DNA from: PWND01 sp964601515
GTDB taxonomy: Bacteria > Bacteroidota > Bacteroidia > Bacteroidales > UBA7960
Assembly: GCA_964601515.1 (NCBI GenBank)
Contig: CAZRNU010000038.1
Coordinates: forward strand, 1 to 24,220
DNA length: 24,220 nucleotides
Reading direction: 5' to 3'
Positions 7,741-14,322 of this stretch are shown here, piece by piece. Position 1 is the first letter of the stretch. Every line of letters begins with the position of its first letter. The notes beneath the pieces were generated by a model. That model was given only the letters and a program-made list of their open reading frames with translations, made no database searches and was not told the origin of the DNA. The translations under genes were made by a program, and so were the position numbers.

Positions 7741-7866
7741 TGCGCTGAAGCGGTTATTTTGTTTGCAGTTACAGATGATATTCAGATTGATTTTTACCCA
7801 GGTAATGGATTTAAAAGTAAAATTGATAATTACATAGGAGTTGGTTTTTCCAAAAGATTTAAATAA
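7741..7866 (+). pseudogene. Decayed 3' tail of a second outer-membrane barrel gene
   Basis: After a stop at 7738-7740 the frame is open for 41 codons to a TAA at 7864-7866, with no start codon. It reads CAEAVILFAVTDDIQIDFYP, then GNGFKSKIDNYIGVGFSKRFK. A strand, a turn and a final amphipathic strand ending GVGFSKRF is the usual C-terminus of outer-membrane transporter-type barrels (the ISVGFSYRF kind). It is not a repeat of the C-terminus of the gene upstream. I infer the remnant of a gene whose 5' part was deleted. A chance open frame of this length is possible, but the barrel-like composition argues against it. Confidence 0.5.
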
Positions 7867-7915
7867 ACCAAATTGATTTTTTCAAAACACTATAATTAAA
7901 ATTTGTTTAACTAAA

Positions 7916-7922
7916 AAAGGAG
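7916..7922 (+). promoter_or_regulatory. Strong Shine-Dalgarno sequence of cheW
   Basis: AAAGGAG ends 5 bases before the cheW ATG. Most other starts in this window have only A-rich leaders, so this site stands out and confirms the start at 7928. Confidence 0.75.
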
Positions 7923-7927
7923 TCTTT

Positions 7928-8473
7928 ATGAGCGAAATTAAAACAAGTGGCACCTTAACATCTTATCTTTCATTTCAACTTGGTGATGAAATGTTTGCTG
8001 CTGATGTAGGTAAAGTATTAGAAATACTTGAACTATGCCCTATTACAAAAGTACCAAGATCACCTGACTACATGAGAGGGGTGATAAATCTACGAGGCAA
8101 AGTATTGCCGGTGCTCGACACCCGCATAAAATTCGGATTGTCTGAAACAGTGGATAGTGTCGATACCTGCATTGTTGTTCTAGATGTTGACATGGACGGT
8201 GAATCATTGCACTTAGGTGCTCTTGTTGATTCTGTTGAAGAAGTTCTCGAACTTGGTGCATCCGACATTGAGCCACCACCTTCACTTGGAAGCAAATTCA
8301 ATCCGGAATACCTACATGGAATGGTAAAACAAGATGATGTTTTTATTATGGTATTGAATGTTGATAAAGTATTCAATTCGAACGAACTTATTTTAGCCGC
8401 AGAGGCAACTGAAAAAGTTGCATCAAAAAAGGAAGCTGAAGTTGAAAAGAATTTAAAAAATAGTAAAAAATAA
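7928..8473 (+). CDS. cheW: Chemotaxis coupling protein CheW
   Basis: A 181-residue protein. Residues about 10-155 form one CheW domain: YLSFQLGDEMFAADVGKVLE, then VPRSPDYMRGVINLRGKVLP with the conserved Arg at 56, then VDTCIVVLDV, LGALVDSVEEVLEL and DVFIMVLNVDKVF. It links the receptor tip to the P5 domain of CheA in the cytoplasmic array. After the domain comes a tail of about 25 residues rich in Lys, Glu and Ala (ATEKVASKKEAEVEKN), longer than in E. coli CheW and probably disordered. It lies 36 bp upstream of the receptor gene, and both carry strong Shine-Dalgarno sites, so they probably form one transcriptional unit with matched expression. Confidence 0.95.
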   Translation: MSEIKTSGTLTSYLSFQLGDEMFAADVGKVLEILELCPITKVPRSPDYMRGVINLRGKVLPVLDTRIKFGLSETVDSVDTCIVVLDVDMDGESLHLGALVDSVEEVLELGASDIEPPPSLGSKFNPEYLHGMVKQDDVFIMVLNVDKVFNSNELILAAEATEKVASKKEAEVEKNLKNSKK

Positions 8474-8499
8474 TAATCATAAAAACAATAACAAAAAAC

Positions 8500-8506
8500 A
8501 GGAGGT
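8500..8506 (+). promoter_or_regulatory. Strong Shine-Dalgarno sequence of the chemoreceptor gene
   Basis: AGGAGGT lies just upstream of the ATG at 8510, leaving 3 bases between. It is a near-perfect anti-16S match, which is exceptional among the starts of this window. Confidence 0.8.
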
Positions 8507-8509
8507 AAT

Positions 8510-10603
8510 ATGAAATTAAATGATTTAAAAATTGGCACCAAAATCATGAGTGGCTTTGGAATTGTCGCAATTATAACATTAATAGTAGGGGTTATTGGCT
8601 ATTACGGAGTTACATCAGTTTCCAAGTCATTCCACGAAGTAGCTGATGTTAGACTTCCAAGTATTGAAAGTTTATTGCAAATGGAAGTTGGTTTTGAGAG
8701 CTTAAGAGCAGCGCAAAGAACTCTTCTAAACCCGCATTTATCTGCCGAAGATAAAGCACGTCAGTTTCAAAACATTGCTAATGCAAGGGTTAAGTACAAT
8801 AAAGCAATAGAAATTTATTCTCCATTAGAGCAAACTGAAGAAGAAGCTGAGCTGTGGAAGCAATTTATGATTAAGCTTGAGCAATGGAGACAAACAAATA
8901 TTGAGTTTGAAAAAATTATGGAAGAAGTTCAACGAATAGACATCTTCTATCCTATGCAGTTTTTAAAAGACATTCAAACATTTCAAAGCGACCATTACTT
9001 GCTTCAGAGAAACATTGCAAACACGCTACACAGTGGAAGAACTTTTGATGGAGGCGATGATCACACAGCTTGTAGATTTGGCAGATGGCTTCCAACTGTA
9101 CAAAGTCAAAACCCTATAGTAATAAGAGCCTTTAATGATATCCGTGAACCACACAGAGATTTTCACGCAGCTGTTCAATCAATTAGAAGGTCTGTAAATA
9201 ACGGTAATCGTGCAGAAGGGCTGGCAATATATAATAATGTAATGATCCCATCTGCTGAAAAAGTATTTGCAAATTTTGAATTACTTGTTGAAGAGGCTGA
9301 AAAAGCAGTGGAATTATTTGAAAAAGCAGAACAAATTAACATGACAACTTCAAGATTAGTTCAAGAAGAAACTATGGCCTTATTAGAAAGCATTATTCAT
9401 ATAAATGAAGTTGTTGCAAAAGAATCTGTTGAAGAAGGTGATATGGCGGTTAGATCATCTACTCTTACTGTCATACTAGGAATAATAATAGGTTTAGTTC
9501 TCGCTATTTTCCTTGGTATTATTATTACTCGCATGATTTCTAATCCTCTAATTCAAGGTGTTGGCTTTGCTCAAAAAATCTCTGATGGAGATCTTACTGT
9601 TCAGTTAGATGATAAAACCGTTTCAAGAAAAGATGAAATTGGTCAGCTTGGAAATGCACTACAAGTTATGGTAGAAAAGCTTAGAGATGTTATCGGAAGT
9701 GTAATGGCTGGATCTAACAATATTGCTGCAGCCAGCCAGCAAATGGCTTCAACCGCACAAGAGATGAGCCAGGGAAGTACAGAACAGGCTTCTTCTGCGG
9801 AGGAAGTTAGTTCATCTATGGAAGAGATGGCTGCAAACATCCAACAAAATACTGATAATGCACGCGAAACTGAGAAAATATCCCAAAATGTTGCAAATGG
9901 CATTCAGGAAGTTGGTACCGCTTCTCAACAAAGTTTACAATCAATCAAAACTATTGCCGACAAAATCTCAATTATCAGCGAAATTTCTAGGCAAACAAAT
10001 ATTCTTGCGCTTAATGCCGCAGTTGAGGCTGCCAGAGCCGGTGAGCATGGAAAAGGATTTGCAGTTGTAGCTGCCGAAGTACGAAAACTTGCGGAAAATA
10101 GTAAAATCGCTGCTGATGAAATAAATGCTTTAGCATCTGAAAGCGTTGGTGTAACAGAAAAAGCAGGACAATTAATGCAACAACTAATTCCTGAAATTGA
10201 CAAAACTACCAAGCTTGTTCAGGAAGTTGCTGCTGCCAGCGTTGAGCAAAACTCAGGTGCTGACCAAGTAAACTCTGCAATACAGCAACTAAATCAGGTT
10301 ACTCAGCAAAATGCTGCCGCAAGCGAAGAAATGGCTACCAGCTCAGAAGAACTTGCAAGTCAAGCGGATCAACTACTTGAGATTATTTCTTATTTCAGAA
10401 TTGAAGAAGAAAAATTAAAAGTAAAAAAATTAGCTTCTCAATCTAAAACAACAAGTTTCAAAGTAGAACATAAGAAGCTTGAAACTATTGCTGCACCAAA
10501 AAAAGAGATGAAAAAGTCCGACAATGGAGGCTCAAAACCAACCACAAAAGGTATAACTCTCGATATGGGTAAAGCAAAAGATGAGGATTACGAAAAGTTC
10601 TAA
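8510..10603 (+). CDS. Methyl-accepting chemotaxis protein with an extracytoplasmic CZB domain and aromatic C-terminal tail
   Basis: A 697-residue receptor. The first membrane segment is at about 12-34 (FGIVAIITLIVGVIGYYGV) and the second at about 317-340 (LTVILGIIIGLVLAIFLGII). Between them lies a helical sensor of about 280 residues that contains a CZB zinc-binding signature: H162, C188 in DHTACRFGRWL, and H215 and H219 in EPHRDFH. CZB domains bind Zn through three His and one Cys. Then come HAMP (about 341-395) and the long cytoplasmic hairpin with the conserved tip EISRQTNILALNAAVEAARA near 491-510. The last 65 residues are a Lys-rich linker ending DYEKF, which fits the x-aromatic-x-x-aromatic pattern of CheR-tethering pentapeptides such as NWETF. 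It is the only receptor in the window, between cheW and cheR. The ligand is unknown. Confidence 0.95.
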   Translation: MKLNDLKIGTKIMSGFGIVAIITLIVGVIGYYGVTSVSKSFHEVADVRLPSIESLLQMEVGFESLRAAQRTLLNPHLSAEDKARQFQNIANARVKYNKAIEIYSPLEQTEEEAELWKQFMIKLEQWRQTNIEFEKIMEEVQRIDIFYPMQFLKDIQTFQSDHYLLQRNIANTLHSGRTFDGGDDHTACRFGRWLPTVQSQNPIVIRAFNDIREPHRDFHAAVQSIRRSVNNGNRAEGLAIYNNVMIPSAEKVFANFELLVEEAEKAVELFEKAEQINMTTSRLVQEETMALLESIIHINEVVAKESVEEGDMAVRSSTLTVILGIIIGLVLAIFLGIIITRMISNPLIQGVGFAQKISDGDLTVQLDDKTVSRKDEIGQLGNALQVMVEKLRDVIGSVMAGSNNIAAASQQMASTAQEMSQGSTEQASSAEEVSSSMEEMAANIQQNTDNARETEKISQNVANGIQEVGTASQQSLQSIKTIADKISIISEISRQTNILALNAAVEAARAGEHGKGFAVVAAEVRKLAENSKIAADEINALASESVGVTEKAGQLMQQLIPEIDKTTKLVQEVAAASVEQNSGADQVNSAIQQLNQVTQQNAAASEEMATSSEELASQADQLLEIISYFRIEEEKLKVKKLASQSKTTSFKVEHKKLETIAAPKKEMKKSDNGGSKPTTKGITLDMGKAKDEDYEKF

Positions 10604-10612
10604 TAGATAATT

Positions 10613-10671
10613 GTTGTCGGTTAAAGGTAGTTGGTAAATGAATGCATTTTACCAACTACCCCACCGATAAC
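10613..10671. terminator. Long two-part inverted repeat after the receptor gene (terminator-like hairpin)
   Basis: The inner stem GGTAGTTGGTAAA (10626-10638) pairs perfectly over 13 bp with 10648-10660 across a 9-base loop. An outer stem of 9 bp (10613-10621 with 10663-10671, one G-T wobble) follows after a small internal loop. It starts 10 bases after the mcp stop. No run of T follows the 3' arm, so it may be an mRNA-stabilising or processing hairpin, a bidirectional element or a decayed mobile repeat rather than a standard intrinsic terminator. Confidence 0.6.
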
Positions 10672-10702
10672 TCTCATTAAATAACTGTTTGTAAAAAAAC
10701 CC

Positions 10703-11593
10703 ATGATGACAAAAATTGAGAATCCAAATGAGTCTATTAACTCTCTTACGGCATTTTATAAAATACAAATGTCTGACAAGGTGTTTGAAAAACTCAGCGA
10801 TTTCATTTATACCGGATATGGCATAAAAATGCAACCGGTGAAAAGAGTAATGCTTCAGTCTCGACTGCAAAAAAGACTTCGCGATTTAAATATACACTCT
10901 TTTGAAGAGTACTGCGATTATGTATTTAGTAAAGAAGGAGAAGCTCTTGAATTGGTGCATATGGTAGATGTTGTAACTACAAACAAAACAGACTTTTTCA
11001 GAGAACCGTCTCATTTTGAATTTTTAAAAACAACTGTTTTTCCTGAATTTATTGAAAAAAACAAAAAAAAACCAAATAACCTTTTAAAGATATGGAGTGC
11101 AGGATGCTCCAGTGGTGAGGAAGCATATACTTTGGCAATAGTTCTTTCAGAATACTTGGAAAAAAACAAAAAATTTGACTTCAGTATTTTTGGAACTGAT
11201 ATATCTACACGAATACTTCAAAAAGCATTTGACGCAATATATTCAGAAGAAAGAATTGCCGCTATCCCTTTAGAATTGAAAAGAAAGTATTTTCTAAGAT
11301 CAAAAGACCGCACCAAACCAACTGTTAGAGTGGTGCCGGAACTTAGAAGAAAAACCACATATCAAAGATTAAACTTCATGGATGATTCTTATTCAGTTAA
11401 TGAAGATTTCGATATAATCTTTTGCCGTAATGTATTAATATATTTTGATCGCCCAACTCAACAAGATGTAATAAATAAACTTTGCAAATACTTAAAAACA
11501 GGTGGATATTTCTTTTTAGGTCATAGCGAATCAATCTCAGGGATGGATGTGCCTTTGGTACAGCTAAAACCTACTGTTTTTATGAAAGTTTAA
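10703..11593 (+). CDS. cheR: Chemotaxis protein methyltransferase CheR
   Basis: A 296-residue protein, close to the family's usual length. The N-terminal helical domain (about 22-85) is followed by TNKTDFFRE (93-101), the SAM-binding loop SAGCSSGEEAYTLA (132-145), FGTDIS (163-168), a small beta subdomain (YFLRSKDRTKPTVRVVPELR) and CRNVLIYFD (241-249). It transfers methyl groups from S-adenosylmethionine to Glu residues of the receptor's cytoplasmic helices. The beta subdomain is where tethering pentapeptides bind in enterobacterial CheR, and the receptor immediately upstream ends with a candidate pentapeptide. ATG is also possible at 10706. No Shine-Dalgarno sequence is present. Confidence 0.96.
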   Translation: MMTKIENPNESINSLTAFYKIQMSDKVFEKLSDFIYTGYGIKMQPVKRVMLQSRLQKRLRDLNIHSFEEYCDYVFSKEGEALELVHMVDVVTTNKTDFFREPSHFEFLKTTVFPEFIEKNKKKPNNLLKIWSAGCSSGEEAYTLAIVLSEYLEKNKKFDFSIFGTDISTRILQKAFDAIYSEERIAAIPLELKRKYFLRSKDRTKPTVRVVPELRRKTTYQRLNFMDDSYSVNEDFDIIFCRNVLIYFDRPTQQDVINKLCKYLKTGGYFFLGHSESISGMDVPLVQLKPTVFMKV

Positions 11594-11641
11594 AAGTTAA
11601 AAACAAAAAACTAAAAGTGAAAAGTAAAATCGTAAATCAAA
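11592..11641. repeat. 7-bp-period array between cheR and the next gene
   Basis: AAAAGTT overlaps the cheR stop (11592-11598). After a short A/C stretch come four contiguous heptamers: AAAAGTG (11613-11619), AAAAGTA (11620-11626), AAATCGT (11627-11633) and AAATCAA (11634-11640). The last two contain the 15-base word also present at 3961-3975. This shows that the GTG at 11617 is repeat sequence and not a start codon. Confidence 0.65.
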
Positions 11642-11646
11642 ATAGT

Positions 11647-12561
11647 ATGACAAACTTAATTTCAGACGAGCAATTACTTCAGGAACTTGAGAAGAGGTTT
11701 ATTGAGAATAAGAAATCTTTAACTCAGCTGCAAAAAATTACAAAGCAACTTAAGGAGGTTAACAAAAAGCTTGAAGAATCAGAGGCTTTGAAAACTCACT
11801 TTATCTCAAACATCACTAATGAAATTATTAATCCTTTTGCTGCTATACTTGGTCTTAGCCGAACTATTTTGGATGCTAAAAAGGAAAACTGGGATAAAGT
11901 AATTTCGATGGTTCAACTTATTCATTCAGAAGCATTCAACCTCGACTTTCAATTGAAAAACATATTTGCCGCAGCAAAACTTGAAGCGGGCGAATGGATG
12001 CCGGAAATTATGAATGTTGATATAAATATGATTATTGAAAATACATTGCATTCATTCCGGTTTGAGGCTGAGAAAAAGAATTTAGCATTAAACTACGAAA
12101 TTGAGGTTAGTCCGGGTATTGAAAAAAGCTTTTACTTCCTAACTGACCCTGAAAAACTTAGAGTAATTCTTAACAATCTGGTAAATAATGCAATAAAATA
12201 CAGCTTTCCTGATAACCAAATATTGGTAAAAGCATGGTTGGAAAATGACTTGCTCTGTATTTCAGTAACAGATTTTGGAATTGGTGTGTCTGTTGAAAAC
12301 CAACAAATAATTTTCGATAGATTCAAAAGGCTGGACACAGGAATAAACTCCATCAATCGCGGACATGGTTTGGGATTATCTGTAAACAAAGCTGTGATAG
12401 ACTTGCTTAATGGCAGCATAGCTTTGACCAGCATCCCTAATGAAAAAACAGTTTTTACAATAAAAATACCATCGGGCACTTTAAAAGGTAATGTTTTGGA
12501 TGCTTTGTCAGACGATGGAAATGAATTTCTTTTTGATAACGACGAAGGAGAAAGATTTTAA
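11647..12561 (+). CDS. Histidine-kinase-like protein with Asn in place of the phosphoacceptor His
   Basis: I start at the ATG at 11647 (304 residues), since the upstream GTG at 11617 lies in a repeat array. Residues 5-50 form a charged coiled coil. The dimerisation helix reads HFISNITNEIINPFAAILGL (51-70). Aligned with the normal LANMSHEIRTPL, the phosphoacceptor His is N58 (codon AAT). The ATPase domain looks complete, with N box NNLVNNAIKYS (176-186), G1 DFGIG (209-213), FDRFKRL and G2 GHGLGLS (239-245). There is no receiver and no membrane segment. It may bind ATP and act allosterically, or form a heterodimer with another kinase. It sits between cheR and cheD, so a role in the chemotaxis array or in adaptation is likely by position. 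The acidic C-terminus (FDNDEGERF) is unexplained. Confidence 0.85.
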   Translation: MTNLISDEQLLQELEKRFIENKKSLTQLQKITKQLKEVNKKLEESEALKTHFISNITNEIINPFAAILGLSRTILDAKKENWDKVISMVQLIHSEAFNLDFQLKNIFAAAKLEAGEWMPEIMNVDINMIIENTLHSFRFEAEKKNLALNYEIEVSPGIEKSFYFLTDPEKLRVILNNLVNNAIKYSFPDNQILVKAWLENDLLCISVTDFGIGVSVENQQIIFDRFKRLDTGINSINRGHGLGLSVNKAVIDLLNGSIALTSIPNEKTVFTIKIPSGTLKGNVLDALSDDGNEFLFDNDEGERF

Positions 12562-12570
12562 TTATTGATT

Positions 12571-13041
12571 ATGGAATCAAAAATGCATTTTCTATATCCA
12601 TCAACTCTTTTCGCATCAAGAGAACCATATATTGTAAATACAATTTTAGGCTCTTGTGTTGCTGTTTGTTTTTACGACCCCATTACTAAGATTGGTGGAA
12701 TTAATCATTATATGCTGCCGCTTTGGAACGGAGAAGGGCTGGCATCTCCAAAGTACGGAAATATAGCTATTGAAAGATTGCTTGACAAAATGATATCTCT
12801 TGGAAGCAAAAGAAGCAACATAATTGCCAAAATATTTGGTGGTGGAGAAGTGATTGACACTCAAATCAGCCAGTTTAATATTGGAGAAAGAAATATAAAT
12901 ATTGCGTTTCAGGTTTTAAAAGACTTAAACATACAAATTGCAGGAAATAGTGTTGGGGGTAAATATGGAAGAAAAATTCAGTTCAACACAGAAACCGGCA
13001 TTGTACTGCAAAAGTTTATAAACAACAGTAATGGAAAGTGA
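12571..13041 (+). CDS. cheD: Chemoreceptor glutamine deamidase CheD
   Basis: I take the ATG at 12571 (156 residues); the frame extends to a TTG at 12565, and an ATG at 12583 is also possible. The CheD signature is clear: FASREPYIVNTILGSCVAVC with catalytic C29, then GGINHYMLP with H46. The Cys-His spacing of 17 equals that of the T. maritima enzyme (C27 and H44). Further on are YGNIAIERLLDKM, AKIFGGGEV and IAGNSVGGKYGRKIQFN. It converts specific receptor Gln residues to methylatable Glu. In organisms with CheC the two interact, but no CheC gene is visible here. It follows the Asn-substituted kinase by only a few bases, which suggests co-translation. Confidence 0.95.
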   Translation: MESKMHFLYPSTLFASREPYIVNTILGSCVAVCFYDPITKIGGINHYMLPLWNGEGLASPKYGNIAIERLLDKMISLGSKRSNIIAKIFGGGEVIDTQISQFNIGERNINIAFQVLKDLNIQIAGNSVGGKYGRKIQFNTETGIVLQKFINNSNGK

Positions 13042-13049
13042 TGTGTTTG

Positions 13050-13177
13050 AACTAAAAACTAAAAAACTAAAAACTAAAAGTTAAAAACTAAAAGTTAAAA
13101 ACTAAAACCTGATACCTGATACCTAATACCTAATACCTGATACCTAATACCTAATACAAATACTAATACTAATACCC
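13050..13177. repeat. Composite 7-bp-period array filling the cheD-cheB gap
   Basis: The gap is almost entirely repeat. From 13052 come CTAAAAA-type heptamers (one unit is 8 bp), then two 14-bp units CTAAAAGTTAAAAA (13074-13087 and 13088-13101). From 13108 to 13156 there are seven consecutive heptamers CCTRATA, in order GA, GA, AA, AA, GA, AA, AA at the fourth and fifth bases. A short tail with TACTAA twice reaches the cheB ATG. Nearly every unit contains TAA or TGA on the + strand. Confidence 0.85.
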
Positions 13178-14263
13178 ATGTCAAAAAAAATAAAAGTTTT
13201 AATAGTAGATGATTCGGCTGTAGTAAGACAGGCTTTAAGTACTGTACTTTCGTCAGATAAAGAGATTGAGGTTATAGGAACTGCTTCCGACCCATATTAT
13301 GCCGCTCAAAAAATTCAAAAAGAAATACCCGATGTTATTACGTTAGACATTGAGATGCCGCGCATGGACGGTCTTACTTTTCTAAGGAAAATAATGCAAC
13401 AACATCCAATGCCGGTTGTTGTTATATCAAGTTTAACCATAGCCGGAACTGAAACAGCCATGAGAGCTTTGGAATATGGAGCAGTTGAAATTATTACTAA
13501 ACCACAACTTTCAAGTAGAGAATTTTACGAAGAATCCAAGATAAGGCTTTGTGATGTAGTTAAAGCAGCTGCGAATGCCAAAATAAATAACTTACCGGGT
13601 AAAAGATCTATCACAACTAATGAGATAAAGGTAGAACCAAAATTTTCTGCTGATGCTGTATTGCCGGCTGTTTCAGGTAGTAGAAGTATGATTAAAACTA
13701 CCGAAATAGTTATTGCTATCGGAGCATCAACCGGAGGAACTGAAGCCCTCAGAGAATTATTGGAAGCTCTGCCGGCTGATTCACCGGGAATCGTAATTGT
13801 GCAACATATGCCTGAAATGTTTACCAGATCATTTGCGCAAAGACTTAATGATATATGCAAAATAACCGTAAAAGAAGCAGAAAACGGCGATTCTGTGATT
13901 AGAGGTCAAGCACTTATTGCCCCGGGCAATAAGCATACGCTTCTGAAAAGAAGTGGTGCAAGATATTATGTGGAAGTTAAAGATGGCCCTTTAGTTAATA
14001 GACACAGACCTTCTGTGGATGTCCTGTTTAGATCTACCGCCAGATACGCAGGAAGGAATGCTGTAGGAATTCTCCTTACGGGAATGGGGGCCGACGGTGC
14101 CAAGGGACTACTTGAAATGAAGGAAGCAGGTGCACAAACCGCAGCTCAAGACGAGCAATCTTGCGTTGTGTTTGGAATGCCTAAGGAAGCTATTAAACTT
14201 GGTGCAGCTAATAAAGTGATGCCATTAAATAAAATGGCCGGATTTATTTCTAAACCATGGTAA
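13178..14263 (+). CDS. cheB: Chemotaxis response regulator / protein-glutamate methylesterase CheB
   Basis: A 361-residue protein of normal length. The receiver (1-125) has D11 D12, phosphoacceptor D57 (VITLDIEMPRMDG) and the K of IITKPQ. After a linker of about 45 residues comes the methylesterase domain (about 174-360) with catalytic S184 (AIGASTGGTEAL), H210 (IVIVQHMP) and D306 (TGMGADGAKG). The spacings of 26 and 96 residues are the same as in E. coli CheB (S164, H190, D286). It removes methyl groups from the receptor and can deamidate Gln when phosphorylated by CheA. It is the classical, phosphorylation-regulated counterpart to the receiver-less CheB domain in the fusion at 19982. The 136-bp gap before it is filled by repeats. 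Confidence 0.97.
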   Translation: MSKKIKVLIVDDSAVVRQALSTVLSSDKEIEVIGTASDPYYAAQKIQKEIPDVITLDIEMPRMDGLTFLRKIMQQHPMPVVVISSLTIAGTETAMRALEYGAVEIITKPQLSSREFYEESKIRLCDVVKAAANAKINNLPGKRSITTNEIKVEPKFSADAVLPAVSGSRSMIKTTEIVIAIGASTGGTEALRELLEALPADSPGIVIVQHMPEMFTRSFAQRLNDICKITVKEAENGDSVIRGQALIAPGNKHTLLKRSGARYYVEVKDGPLVNRHRPSVDVLFRSTARYAGRNAVGILLTGMGADGAKGLLEMKEAGAQTAAQDEQSCVVFGMPKEAIKLGAANKVMPLNKMAGFISKPW

Positions 14264-14322
14264 TTAATAGTATCTGAGGCTCTCGAAACGATTTTAAATT
14301 AATAGTGTTTTTGCCTAAAAAT

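Noticed and set aside
7873..7905. TTG followed by TAAAATTTG upstream of cheW, resembling a Bacteroidota promoter
   Set aside because: The -7 element has one base too many, the spacing is off, and transcription would start almost on the Shine-Dalgarno site.
8068..8547. Open frame of 159 codons on the - strand over cheW
   Set aside because: It is the complement of a well-conserved cheW, rich in Ser and Phe as typical for shadow frames, and no known domain is visible.
9925..10212. Minus-strand open frame opposite the receptor signalling domain
   Set aside because: It is the antisense of the highly conserved MCP tip, low-complexity Ala/Ser, with no independent support.
10613..10671. Inverted repeat as an insertion-sequence end
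   Set aside because: There is no transposase, no target-site duplication and both arms lie within 60 bp.
11617..11646. GTG-started N-terminal extension of the Asn-substituted kinase
   Set aside because: The ten extra codons are a 7-bp repeat array, part of which recurs before another gene.
13050..13177. CRISPR array
   Set aside because: Units are 7 bp and contiguous without spacers, and no cas genes are near.
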